From positions 446,271 through 510,270 of the forward strand of contig NZ_JBEMAR010000001.1 in assembly GCF_040274945.1 (NCBI RefSeq): a stretch of DNA of 64,000 nt, in the 5' to 3' direction. The notes under the pieces were generated by a model. It had not been told where the DNA came from. It ran no database searches and saw nothing but the letters and a program-made list of their open reading frames with translations. Made by a program: the position numbers and the translations under genes. This DNA comes from Carnobacterium_B sp040274945 (GTDB lineage: Bacteria; Bacillota; Bacilli; Lactobacillales; Carnobacteriaceae). Positions 44,344 to 53,172 of the stretch are shown piece after piece (position 1 is the stretch's first letter; each line of letters begins with the position of its first letter).

Positions 44344-45429
44344 TTAACTATGGTATTTAATTTTTTCAACTGTATCACTATCTAGACGTTTGATGACTTC
44401 TGTAACTAATCTTACAGTATTCAAATAATCGTCTTCATGAATAACTGAAGTATGAGAGTGTAAGTAACGCGTCGCAACCGTAATCGCTAATGCTGGTATA
44501 CCATTTTTACTTACATGTTGACTTCCTGCATCCGTTCCTCCACCTGCAATCACAGTATATTGAAAAGGAATATTTAATTCTTCTGCAATAGAAACAACAA
44601 AGTCACGCAAACCTTTATGAGCTATCATGGAAGCATCATAAATAATAATTTGTGGGCCTTTTCCTAACTTAGAGTCTGCTTCTTTTTCAGTCATCCCTGG
44701 AGTATCTCCAGCTGTACCAGTATCTAATGCAAAAGCAATATCCGGATCGACTAAATGAGTTGCTGTTTTTGCTCCTCTTAAACCCACTTCTTCTTGTACG
44801 TTCCCAACCGCAAATGCTCTATTAGGATGTCCTTCGGCTTTTAAATTTTCTAATACTTTTAGAGTAACAGCTGTCCCAATGCGGTTATCCCAAGCTTTAG
44901 CCAATAGAAACTTAGATCCATTTAAGCGTCTAAATTCAGTATATGGTGTTACCATATCACCAGGCTTGACTCCCCATTGTACTGCTTCTTCTTTTGAGGA
45001 AGCTCCAATATCAATAAACATTTCTTGAACATCATACGCTTTATTGCGTACTTCAGCAGTTAAAACATGTGGTGGTTTACATCCAATCACTCCATGAATA
45101 ACTTTATTTTTCCCAGTTGTAATTTGAACTTGTTGAGCCAACATTACTTGTGCCCACCAACCACCAATTGTTTGAAATTTAATAAAACCTTCTTCAGTAA
45201 TGTTTGTTACCATAAAACCAACTTCATCTAAGTGTCCAGCAAACAATACTTTTGGGCCTGTTTTATCTCCAACACTCTTTGCAATGACACTACCCAGTCC
45301 ATCAAAGCTAATACTATCTGCACTAGGATTTGCATACTTTACAAATACGTCTCTTACTTGTCCTTCATTTCCTGAGATTCCCTTTACATCTGTTAATTCT
45401 TTTAACATCTTTAATTCCGTTTCTTCCAT
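44344..45429 (-). CDS. pepA: Glutamyl aminopeptidase (M42 family, PepA-type)
   Basis: Cytoplasmic metal aminopeptidase releasing N-terminal Glu/Asp, about 361 residues. Metal ligands and catalytic residues: FAGHLDEVG, AKAWDNRIG, VQEEVGLRGA, ALDTGTAGD and the C-terminal YLHSHTSV. The ATG at 45427-45429 lies 8 nt after GGAGG; an in-frame TTG upstream overlaps that SD and is unlikely. It is a close type to lactococcal PepA and only distantly like the 21.6-kb M42 gene. Works with Opp and PepF on peptide nitrogen. Confidence 0.93.
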   Translation of the reverse strand: MEETELKMLKELTDVKGISGNEGQVRDVFVKYANPSADSISFDGLGSVIAKSVGDKTGPKVLFAGHLDEVGFMVTNITEEGFIKFQTIGGWWAQVMLAQQVQITTGKNKVIHGVIGCKPPHVLTAEVRNKAYDVQEMFIDIGASSKEEAVQWGVKPGDMVTPYTEFRRLNGSKFLLAKAWDNRIGTAVTLKVLENLKAEGHPNRAFAVGNVQEEVGLRGAKTATHLVDPDIAFALDTGTAGDTPGMTEKEADSKLGKGPQIIIYDASMIAHKGLRDFVVSIAEELNIPFQYTVIAGGGTDAGSQHVSKNGIPALAITVATRYLHSHTSVIHEDDYLNTVRLVTEVIKRLDSDTVEKIKYHS

Positions 45430-45544
45430 AATATAGGCCTCCAATATAATTTATTCATTTAATTATAACATTGTTTATCAAAAAATAGTTTTTCTCCGTC
45501 CCTTTTTCATTACTCAATACTTAATTTACAAAAAAAGTAAAAAT

Positions 45545-45576
45545 AAAGAGTCTTGGAACTTAATCCAAGACTCTTT
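45545..45576 (-). terminator. Terminator of the first oppA copy
   Basis: A 13-bp perfect stem AAAGAGTCTTGGA / TCCAAGACTCTTT with a 6-nt loop and a T-rich tail on the minus strand. Confidence 0.88.
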
Positions 45577-45594
45577 CCATTCTTTAAGTTAACC

Positions 45595-47253
45595 TTACTT
45601 TGTTACAGACGTCCATTTAAGCGACCATTCTGCTCCAACTAAATATGTTGTAAAATCTTGAACATATGGCTTTTCTAATACTGCATAAGCACGTTGATAA
45701 ATTGGCGCAATACCAGCTTCATCCATTAATACTTTTTCTGCATCAAGCATATCTTGCCAACGTGATTCTAAATCTGTCACATTCGTTTGAGCACTTTCAA
45801 TTAGTGCATCGTAATCAGAGCTATTGTATCCAGACTTATTATTTCCGTTTTCAGATTGGAATAACTCTAAGAAGTTAATAGGATCAGCATAATCTGCTCC
45901 CCACAATGCTAATTGAATATCATAATCTTGATTGCTGTTAGCATCAAGGCGTACTTTAAACGGTACATTTCTTAATGAGATATCTAATCCCGGTAAATTT
46001 TGTGTTAATTGCCCTTGTAAAAATTCAATTGATTTTTTAGCGTTTTCAGTATCATCACTTAAAATTTCTAATGTTAAAGAATCTAATCCTAATTCTTGTA
46101 ATCCTTTTTCCCAGTATTCTTGAGCTTGCTCAAGATCAAATGTCAACAAATCACCGTTTTGATCACGGTAGTCTTCTCCTGTTGATGGATCAACAGCTAA
46201 TGATTGTGGAACAAGTCCGTTAGCTGGGATAGAACCGTTTTGAAGAACAGTATCAACATATGCTTGTTTATCAAAAGCCATCGCGATAGCTTTACGAATA
46301 TTTTCGTTAGCTAATGCTGTTTGTTCTCCATCACGTTCTTGGTTAAATTTAAGATAAGCTACAGTAGAAGTAGGTTGAGTTTTCAAATCTGGGTTTCCTT
46401 GTTGAGTTTGTACATAATCACCTGATAGTATCATACGATCGATTGAACCTGTATCATATAAATTCAAAGAAGTTGACGTTTCTTTAATAACATCAATATT
46501 AACTGTATCTAATTCAACAGTATCTGCATCCCAATACTCTTCATTTTTATTCATTACCCAGCTTAAGCCGGTTCCATCCCATTCATCTAATACAAATGGT
46601 CCGTTATAAAGAATATGATCACTATTTGAAGCATAAGCTTCTCCTTGTTCTGTAACATAAGCCTCATTTTGAGGGAAAAACATTGACAATGTTGTCAAAC
46701 TTTCAAAATAAGGTACTGCTTTTTCTAGTTGAACTTCAAATGTTTTATCATCAACAGCTGTTACACCTAATTCAGAAGGTTCCATTTCACCTTGTAAGAC
46801 AGCAGTCGCATTTAATACTACTCCATCAATCATATAAGAGTACTCTGCAGCCGTTTCAGGTGTTACTAAACGTGTCCATGCAAAAACAAAGTCGTTAGCT
46901 GTTACAGGGTCGCCGTTTGACCATACAGCGTCTTCTCTGATTTTAAAAGTATAAGTCAATCCATCTTCACTGACTTCTGGTTCTTCTGCAGCCATTCCTA
47001 AAACAAGTTCACCATCTGGTCCTTGACGGTATAGTCCTTCATTAACGTTGTTCATAACATTGAAACTAACAGCATCTGTTGCTAATACTGAATCCATTGT
47101 CGGTAATTCAGCTGACTCAATTAAGTTTAACTCTTGTTTGTCGTTTCCATTTGTAGTTGTTGTCGATTCTTCTTTGTTTCCACCACAAGCTGCTAATAAA
47201 CTAACAGAAGCTAGTGATAACCCCATTAACTGAAGATATTTTTTCTTTTCCAC
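45595..47253 (-). CDS. oppA: Oligopeptide-binding lipoprotein OppA (copy 1)
   Basis: Extracellular peptide-binding protein of the Opp importer, 552 residues, SBP family 5. Lipoprotein signal with lipobox LLAACGG at about residues 19-25. Family signature in the mid N-domain (YTFKIREDAVWSNGDPVTANDFVFAWTRL) and the C-terminal DADYADPI-like ALWGADYADPINFLELF. It is a tandem paralogue of the next gene (roughly three-quarters identical by eye). It has its own leader with an inverted repeat and its own terminator, so it can be expressed apart from copy 2. Confidence 0.95.
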   Translation of the reverse strand: MEKKKYLQLMGLSLASVSLLAACGGNKEESTTTTNGNDKQELNLIESAELPTMDSVLATDAVSFNVMNNVNEGLYRQGPDGELVLGMAAEEPEVSEDGLTYTFKIREDAVWSNGDPVTANDFVFAWTRLVTPETAAEYSYMIDGVVLNATAVLQGEMEPSELGVTAVDDKTFEVQLEKAVPYFESLTTLSMFFPQNEAYVTEQGEAYASNSDHILYNGPFVLDEWDGTGLSWVMNKNEEYWDADTVELDTVNIDVIKETSTSLNLYDTGSIDRMILSGDYVQTQQGNPDLKTQPTSTVAYLKFNQERDGEQTALANENIRKAIAMAFDKQAYVDTVLQNGSIPANGLVPQSLAVDPSTGEDYRDQNGDLLTFDLEQAQEYWEKGLQELGLDSLTLEILSDDTENAKKSIEFLQGQLTQNLPGLDISLRNVPFKVRLDANSNQDYDIQLALWGADYADPINFLELFQSENGNNKSGYNSSDYDALIESAQTNVTDLESRWQDMLDAEKVLMDEAGIAPIYQRAYAVLEKPYVQDFTTYLVGAEWSLKWTSVTK

Positions 47254-47285
47254 TTCTTTTCCTCCTAATGAATCGTAATAAAATT

Positions 47286-47324
47286 TGATGATAAAATATT
47301 CATAACTTCTTCATTTTATCATCA
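47286..47324 (-). promoter_or_regulatory. Inverted repeat in the leader of oppA copy 1
   Basis: TGATGATAAAAT / ATTTTATCATCA, 12-bp perfect arms around 15 nt, roughly 33-70 bp upstream of the start codon. Tail AAATTTTATT is weak for a terminator. Could be an operator or a leader stem; its role is not known. Confidence 0.45.
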
Positions 47325-47393
47325 TTCAAAAGAGAGAGAAATGAGTATTTACTTACTCTAATAGGAATCTTATCCTTCTCACATTCTACACAC

Positions 47394-47426
47394 AAAAAAA
47401 GAGCGAATAATATTCGCTCTTTTTTT
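47394..47426 (-). terminator. Terminator of oppA copy 2
   Basis: AAAAAAAGAGCGAAT / ATTCGCTCTTTTTTT almost perfect stem with a tiny AT loop, 9 bp after the stop of copy 2. Confidence 0.92.
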
Positions 47427-47434
47427 CTAAAATT

Positions 47435-49114
47435 TTATTCTTTTCCTTCAATAGAAGCCCATTTGTACGAGTATTCTGCACCTGTTAAGTGACTTGAGTA
47501 ATCTTTAAGATAATCTTTTTCTAAAACAGAATATGCACGTTGATAGATTGGTGCAATTCCGCCTGTTTCCATTAAGATTTTTTCAGCTTCTAACATATCT
47601 GTCCAACGGCCTTCTAAATCTGTTACGTCTGTTTGAGCACTTTCAACTAATGCATCATATTCAGGATTAGAGTAGCCAGATTTGTTATTTCCATTTTCTG
47701 TATGGAACAATTCTAAGAAGTTAATTGGATCTGCGTAGTCAGCTCCCCAACCAGCCATTTGAATATCGTAATCTTGATTTGAGTTTGCTTCTAAACGAAC
47801 CTTAAATGGAACATTTCTTAAGTTGATTTCTAAACCTGGCAGATTTGAAGTCAATTGTCCTTGCATAAATTCTAAAGATTTTTTAGCATTTTCAGTATCA
47901 TCACCTAGAATTTCTAAAGTAAGTGAATCTACACCTAACTCTTTTAAACCTGCTTCAAAATACTTTTGCGCTTGTTCAACATCAAATGATAATAAATCTC
48001 CATTTTGTTCACGGAAATCTTTATCCGTAGCAGGATCAACAGCTAATTCAGCTGGAACTAATCCATTAGCTGGAATAGAACCGTTTTGAAGAACTGTGTC
48101 AGCAAAAGCTTGTTTGTCAAATGCCATTGCAATAGCTTTACGAATATTTTCATTAGCTAAAGGTGTTTCTGCTCCATCACGTTCTTGGTTAAATTTAAAG
48201 TAGAAAACAGATGATGTTGGTTGAGTTTTCAATTCAGGATCGCCTTGTTTTGTTTGTACATATTCACCTGATAATGTAATACGGTCAACTGCTCCTGTAT
48301 CGTATAAGTTGATTGCAGTTGATGTTTCTTTAACTACATCAACATTGATTGCATCTAACACTACAGTTTCTGCATCCCAGTATTCTTCATTTTTATTCAA
48401 TACCCAGCTTAAGCCAGTTCCATCCCATTCGTCTAATACAAAAGGACCATTATAAAGAACAGTATCACTATTAGTTGCATAATTTTCACCTTGTTCTGTT
48501 ATGAAAGCTTCGTTTTGTGGTAAAAACATTGGAAGCGTTAGTAAATCTTTAAAGTAAGGTACAGCTTTTTCTAATTGAACTTCTAAAGTTTTTTCATCAA
48601 CAGCTGTAGCACCTAATTCTGAAGGTTCCATTTCTCCAGTCAAAATTGCAGAAGCATTCTCAACAACACCGTCAATCATGTATGAGTATTCAGCAGCTGT
48701 TTCAGGAGTTGCTAAACGTTGCCAAGCATAGACAAAATCATTTGCTGTAACGGGTTCACCATTAGACCAAACTGCATCTTCTCTGATTTTAAAAGTGTAA
48801 GTTAATCCGTCTTCACTGACTTCAGGTTCTTCCTCAGCCATTCCTAACTCAAGTTTATTCTCTGGATTTTGACGATATAATCCTTCATTTACGTTATTTA
48901 AAACAGTACCACTTACTACATCTGTCGATTTTGCAGAATCCATATTTGGCAATTCAGCACTTTCAATCAGGTTCAGTACTTGTTCTTCAGAAGATCCAGA
49001 ATCTGTTGATTCTGTACTTGCTGTTTCTCCATCGTTTCCACCACCACAAGCCGCTAAAACTAATGCAGACGTAGCTGTTAGACCTAATAAACTAACTAAT
49101 TTACTCTTTTTCAT
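47435..49114 (-). CDS. oppA: Oligopeptide-binding lipoprotein OppA (copy 2)
   Basis: 559-residue paralogue of the downstream oppA. Lipobox LVLAACGGG at about residues 17-25, followed by a longer Ser/Thr/Glu-rich linker (DGETASTESTDSGSSEEQ) than in copy 1. The same core motifs are present: WSNGEPVTANDFVYAWQRL and GWGADYADPINFLELF. The pair arose by tandem duplication. Differences in the linker and scattered pocket residues may change peptide preference. SD AGGGGG. Upstream gap 305 bp. Confidence 0.95.
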   Translation of the reverse strand: MKKSKLVSLLGLTATSALVLAACGGGNDGETASTESTDSGSSEEQVLNLIESAELPNMDSAKSTDVVSGTVLNNVNEGLYRQNPENKLELGMAEEEPEVSEDGLTYTFKIREDAVWSNGEPVTANDFVYAWQRLATPETAAEYSYMIDGVVENASAILTGEMEPSELGATAVDEKTLEVQLEKAVPYFKDLLTLPMFLPQNEAFITEQGENYATNSDTVLYNGPFVLDEWDGTGLSWVLNKNEEYWDAETVVLDAINVDVVKETSTAINLYDTGAVDRITLSGEYVQTKQGDPELKTQPTSSVFYFKFNQERDGAETPLANENIRKAIAMAFDKQAFADTVLQNGSIPANGLVPAELAVDPATDKDFREQNGDLLSFDVEQAQKYFEAGLKELGVDSLTLEILGDDTENAKKSLEFMQGQLTSNLPGLEINLRNVPFKVRLEANSNQDYDIQMAGWGADYADPINFLELFHTENGNNKSGYSNPEYDALVESAQTDVTDLEGRWTDMLEAEKILMETGGIAPIYQRAYSVLEKDYLKDYSSHLTGAEYSYKWASIEGKE

Positions 49115-49419
49115 TTTAAATCCCCCTATTTCTTTTTCAATTCTTCTAATAATCCATAACGAAATATTAGTTTACTCAAATTATATTATCATCTTGTTAT
49201 CACAAATTCAATACAAATTATTAAAATAATGTAATAAAAAATTCTTATTCTAATCCTATACTCATTGTTTTTCTGAACAAAGCCTATACCTATAGTTTTT
49301 ATAACTAGTTTTACTTATTAAAAATTTCGTTTTATTTGTTACAATATCGACACATTTAATTTCAATATTATTCCATAAAAAAAGCTATTTCACAGAATAG
49401 TGAAATAGCTTTTAGAATA
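49115..49419. other. 305-bp gap between rplT and oppA copy 2
   Basis: No gene visible. On the minus strand a TATAAT (49180-49185) may be the -10 of oppA copy 2, with no good -35 at 16-18 bp. The right end holds the rplT terminator. No CodY box or riboswitch is recognisable. Confidence 0.5.
49381..49412 (-). terminator. Terminator of infC-rpmI-rplT
   Basis: A 13-bp perfect stem AAAGCTATTTCAC / GTGAAATAGCTTT with a 6-nt loop. Seven T follow on the minus strand, just after the rplT stop. Confidence 0.92.
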
Positions 49420-49782
49420 TTATTTGTTGTTTAATGCAGTTTTAGCTTGTTCAGCTAATGCTGTGAATGCAGCAGCATCTGTAACAGCGATATCAGCTAA
49501 CATTTTACGGTTAACATCAATTTCTGCTAATTTAAGACCATGCATAAATGTGCTGTAGCTCATGTTGTTTAAACGAGCAGCTGCATTAATACGAGCGATC
49601 CATAATTTACGGAAGTCACGTTTCTTTTGACGACGATCTCTGTAAGCATAAGTATATGATTTCATTACTTGTTGCTTAGCTGTTTTGAATAAAATATGTT
49701 TAGAACCGTAATACCCTTTTGCTAATTTTAATATTTTTTTACGACGTTTACGAGTAACCGTTCCACCTTTTACACGTGGCAT
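49420..49782 (-). CDS. rplT: 50S ribosomal protein L20
   Basis: 120-residue L20, MPRVKGGTVTRKRRKKILKLAKGYYG at the start. Binds 23S rRNA early in assembly and, in Firmicutes, represses its own operon through the infC leader. Last gene of infC-rpmI-rplT, 108 nt after rpmI. SD GAGGAGG. Confidence 0.99.
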   Translation of the reverse strand: MPRVKGGTVTRKRRKKILKLAKGYYGSKHILFKTAKQQVMKSYTYAYRDRRQKKRDFRKLWIARINAAARLNNMSYSTFMHGLKLAEIDVNRKMLADIAVTDAAAFTALAEQAKTALNNK

Positions 49783-49890
49783 ATTAATTTCCTCCTCTAA
49801 GATGTTTTCTCTACAAGAAAACTCTTTTGACTAATTTAAATTACATTTGTTCATTTTTTTAAATGAACTAAAATACGCTAAGGTAAAAGA

Positions 49891-50088
49891 TTACCATTTA
49901 GCTAATTGTTGACGGATACGTTTCATATCGCCAGAAGATACCATTGCTGATTTACGTAATTTACGTTTTTGTTTTTGTGATTTGTTTGCAAACATATGGC
50001 TTGTTTTAGCATGGTGACGTTTTAATCCACCATTACCTGTTCTTTTGAACCGTTTTGCTGAACCACGGTGTGTTTTTTGTTTTGGCAT
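49891..50088 (-). CDS. rpmI: 50S ribosomal protein L35
   Basis: 65-residue, very basic L35 (MPKQKTHRGSAKRFKRTGNG...). Middle gene of the operon, 25 nt after infC. SD GAGG. Confidence 0.99.
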   Translation of the reverse strand: MPKQKTHRGSAKRFKRTGNGGLKRHHAKTSHMFANKSQKQKRKLRKSAMVSSGDMKRIRQQLAKW

Positions 50089-50113
50089 TTGTTATTTCCT
50101 CCTCAAAATACTC

Positions 50114-50629
50114 TTACTTTTCATTCTTTGGTGCTAAAATTAAGAACATGCTACGACCATCCATTTTAGCAGCTGATTCAATAGTTGAAATATCAGCTGT
50201 TTCTTTAGCTAAACGATCCAACACTTCTTTACCAATACCTTTATGAGTAATGGCACGACCTTTAAATCGGATTGAAGCCTTTACTTTATCTCCTTTTTCA
50301 AGGAACTTACGTGCGTTACGTAATTTAGTATTAAAATCATTCAAATCAATAGTAGGACTTAATCTTACTTCTTTGATACTAATGACTTTTTGATTTTTAC
50401 GGGCTTCACGTTCTTTTTTCTGTTGCTCAAAACGGAATTTACCGTAGTCCATAATACGTGCTACAGGTGGTTTTGCTTTTGGAGCTACTAGTACTAAGTC
50501 TAAGTTTGCTTCTTCTGCAAGTTTTAACGCTTCACTTTTTGTAATTACACCAAGTTGTTCGCTGTTACTACCAATAACGCGTAATTCACGTGCACGAATG
50601 CCGTCATTTACCATCATATCTTTTGCTAT
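50114..50629 (-). CDS. infC: Translation initiation factor IF-3
   Basis: Prevents premature 70S joining and checks the start codon. About 171 residues with KDMMVNDGIRARELRVI, KPPVARIMDYGKFRFEQQKK and the C-terminal GRAITHKGIG. The only strong SD, GGAGG (50639-50643), is 3 nt from an in-frame ATG (50633-50635), too close, but 9 nt from ATA (50627-50629). An ATA start is therefore likely, in line with the rare AUU/AUA starts by which IF-3 limits its own synthesis. First gene of the operon, behind the L20 leader. Confidence 0.95.
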   Translation of the reverse strand: MAKDMMVNDGIRARELRVIGSNSEQLGVITKSEALKLAEEANLDLVLVAPKAKPPVARIMDYGKFRFEQQKKEREARKNQKVISIKEVRLSPTIDLNDFNTKLRNARKFLEKGDKVKASIRFKGRAITHKGIGKEVLDRLAKETADISTIESAAKMDGRSMFLILAPKNEK

Positions 50630-50639
50630 GGTCATACAC

Positions 50640-50812
50640 CTCCATTAGATTTGAGAGAAAGAACAGCAGAAAAATAGACGAGTTCATTATGAACCCGCCT
50701 ATAAATAATTTCTAACTCACACCGAATGCAAGTTATCATCGTTTATATCTAGCCCAGAGACACTTTCGTCAACTTAGGCGAGAAGCGGGTGCTTCTGCTT
50801 GATTTTCTCAAC
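50640..50812 (-). ncRNA. L20 leader (ribosomal-protein-controlled attenuator of infC-rpmI-rplT)
   Basis: Untranslated leader of about 170 nt. The transcribed strand has several stems; the last, AGGCGGGTTCA / TGAACTCGTCT at 50676-50700, uses G-U pairs that work only on this strand and is followed by ATTTTT, like an attenuator terminator. Position and operon match the Firmicutes L20 leader in which L20 binding causes termination. Family assignment is from context and structure, not from a covariance search. Confidence 0.7.
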
Positions 50813-50818
50813 TCATTT

Positions 50819-50847
50819 ATTATACTTTATTGAATCTAGAATGTCAA
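50819..50847 (-). promoter_or_regulatory. Consensus sigma-A promoter of infC-rpmI-rplT
   Basis: Perfect TTGACA (50842-50847), 17-bp spacer, perfect TATAAT (50819-50824) on the minus strand. It starts 6 bp after the thrS stop codon. The best promoter in the window, fitting a ribosomal protein operon. Confidence 0.9.
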
Positions 50848-50852
50848 TCAAA

Positions 50853-52790
50853 TTAGATGCTAAAGTTTTTTATTTCTGATGAAACTTTTTCTAAATAATT
50901 AGTTAATCCAATTGTTTCAGTCGCTTTCTCACCATACTTACGTACCGCAACCGTGTTATCTTGGACTTCACTATCTCCAACAACTAATTGATAAGGTATT
51001 TTTTGTGTTTGAGAAGCACGTATCTTATACCCCATTTTTTCATTGCGCTCGTCAACTTCTACGCGCATTCCAATACTTTCCAGTTGTTTTTTGATCTCAT
51101 AAGCATAATCTGTATGCATGTCTAAATTAACTGGAATAATTGTCGCTTGAACCGGCGCTAACCAAGTAGGAAACGCCCCTTTGTATTCTTCGATCAAGTA
51201 AGCTACAAACCGCTCCATTGTAGAAACAATACCACGGTGAATAACTACAGGACGGTGATTATTTTCGCCATCTTCTCCTACATATGTTAGGTCAAAACGT
51301 TCTGGAAGTAAAAAGTCTAGTTGGATCGTTGAAAGTGTCTCTTCAATTCCGATAGCTGTTTTTACTAATACATCTAGTTTAGGACCATAAAAAGCTGCTT
51401 CGCCTTCTGCTTCAAAATAGTCTAGTTCCATATCGTCCATAGCTGCTTTAAGCATTGTTTGAGCTTTTTCCCACATACCGTCATCGTCATAGTATTTTTC
51501 TGTGTTATTAGGATCGCGGTAGCTTAGACGGAAACGATAATCAGTAATATTAAAATCACTGTAGACAGCTAACATCAGTTCCAGTGTACGCTTGAATTCT
51601 TCTTCAATTTGATCTGGACGTACAAATGTATGCCCATCATTCAAAGTCATTTCGCGTACTCGTTGCAATCCTGATAAAGCTCCACTCTTTTCATAGCGAT
51701 GCATTTGTCCTAATTCAGCAATCCGAATCGGCAACTCACGGTAGCTATGCACATCATTTTTGTATACCATCATATGATGTGGGCAGTTCATTGGGCGCAA
51801 GACAAGCATTTCGCCATCACCCATATCCATAGGTGGGAACATATCTTCATGATAATGGTCCCAATGACCAGAAGTTTTGTATAAGTTTACATCAGCCATA
51901 ATAGGTGTGTAGACATGTTGGTAACCTAGACTAATTTCACGGTCAACGATGTAACGTTCAATTGTACGACGAATCGTAGCGCCTTTTGGCAACCAGAACG
52001 GCAATCCAGACCCAACTTCAGGAGAAATCATGAATAAGTCTAATTCTTTTCCTAATTTACGGTGGTCACGTAATTTAGCTTCTTCACGCATTTTTATAAA
52101 CTCTTTCAAGTCTTTTTTATCAAAAAAGGCTGTTCCGTAAACCCGTTGCATCATTTTATTGTCTGAGTTCCCTCTCCAGTAGGCACCTGCAAGAGATAAC
52201 AGTTTAAATACTTGAATGCGACCTGTAGATGGTACATGGACACCACGACATAAATCCACAAAATCACCTTGGTCATATACTGTGATTTTTTCTGATTCAG
52301 GTAAAGCTGTAATCAACTCTACTTTGTAAGGATCATCTTTGAAGATTTCTAACGCTTCTTCCCGAGTAACTTCTTTACGAACAATAGGATTGTTTTCTTT
52401 TACAATTGCCATCATTTCAGCTTCAATTTTTGGAATATCCTCATCTGTTATTGGAGCTTCAGAATCTGTATCGTAGTAAAATCCAGTTGAAATAGCCGGA
52501 CCCACTCCAAATTTTATATCTGGATACAAACGACGTAATGCATTTGCCATCAAGTGAGCAGTTGAATGACGCAAAATTTGTAAAGCATCTTCATGATCAG
52601 GTGTAATAATTTCAATCTCACCATTTACTTCTAGTGGGCGTACTAAATCCACTAATTCTCCGTTAAATTTACCAGCTAATGCTTTTTTAGCTAAACCTTT
52701 GCTGATACTTTCAGCAATATCTTTTGTGGATGAACCCGTTGGAAAAGACTTTACTGCTCCATCTGGAAATGTAATGTTAATTTCTGACAT
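50853..52790 (-). CDS. thrS: Threonyl-tRNA synthetase
   Basis: Class II synthetase, 645 residues: TGS domain (1-62), editing domain (HSTAHLMANALRRLYPDIKFG, residues ~75-225), catalytic core with LRPMNCPHHM and VREMTLNDGHTF, and a C-terminal anticodon-binding domain. Full length. Controlled by the threonine T-box upstream. There is no hairpin at its 3' end, so transcripts may run into the infC operon whose promoter follows directly. Confidence 0.99.
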   Translation of the reverse strand: MSEINITFPDGAVKSFPTGSSTKDIAESISKGLAKKALAGKFNGELVDLVRPLEVNGEIEIITPDHEDALQILRHSTAHLMANALRRLYPDIKFGVGPAISTGFYYDTDSEAPITDEDIPKIEAEMMAIVKENNPIVRKEVTREEALEIFKDDPYKVELITALPESEKITVYDQGDFVDLCRGVHVPSTGRIQVFKLLSLAGAYWRGNSDNKMMQRVYGTAFFDKKDLKEFIKMREEAKLRDHRKLGKELDLFMISPEVGSGLPFWLPKGATIRRTIERYIVDREISLGYQHVYTPIMADVNLYKTSGHWDHYHEDMFPPMDMGDGEMLVLRPMNCPHHMMVYKNDVHSYRELPIRIAELGQMHRYEKSGALSGLQRVREMTLNDGHTFVRPDQIEEEFKRTLELMLAVYSDFNITDYRFRLSYRDPNNTEKYYDDDGMWEKAQTMLKAAMDDMELDYFEAEGEAAFYGPKLDVLVKTAIGIEETLSTIQLDFLLPERFDLTYVGEDGENNHRPVVIHRGIVSTMERFVAYLIEEYKGAFPTWLAPVQATIIPVNLDMHTDYAYEIKKQLESIGMRVEVDERNEKMGYKIRASQTQKIPYQLVVGDSEVQDNTVAVRKYGEKATETIGLTNYLEKVSSEIKNFSI

Positions 52791-52843
52791 AGTTTATTCC
52801 TCCATATTCTAATTTAAAAATACCATCTTTGTTCAGCTAGAAA

Positions 52844-53100
52844 ACAAAAAAGCCCCTTTTATAGTATATTAAATACCATAAAAGGGACGTTCATTACGTG
52901 GTTCCACCCAGATTCAGAATTTAGCAAAACCACTAAATTCACTCTAAGCTGTTAACGCTAGCTAAACGACCAACTGCTAATACGAAAAGGTTCACAGTGG
53001 CACTCGAAAGGGGTCAAAACAAGAACGAAATTAGAAAACTTTCAGCATTGTTTTCTTCTCTAAAAAAATCGCAACCAAGTTTTGGTGTCTTTCTCAATGA
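52844..53100 (-). promoter_or_regulatory. T-box riboswitch (threonine) of thrS
   Basis: Leader sensing uncharged tRNA-Thr. The antiterminator T-box TGGGTGGAACCACG is at 52897-52910. The specifier loop holds GTGAACC, with codon ACC (Thr) at 52989-52991. Stem I carries the GCTGAAAG-type conserved segment near 53040. The terminator stem CCCTTTTATGGTAT / ATACTATAAAAGGG (52854-52886), followed by T6 on the transcribed strand, competes with the antiterminator. Confidence 0.93.
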
Positions 53101-53117
53101 TTTCTTTTATATCTATC

Positions 53118-53146
53118 ATTAAAGCACTTTTTCCTTCTAATTTCAA
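53118..53146 (-). promoter_or_regulatory. Promoter of thrS
   Basis: TTGAAA (53141-53146) and TTTAAT (53118-53123) with a 17-bp spacer and a TGC before the -10 (extended -10). It places the transcript start just before T-box stem I. Confidence 0.65.
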
Positions 53147-53172
53147 GAAGAGGATGTATAATTTTTATTTCT

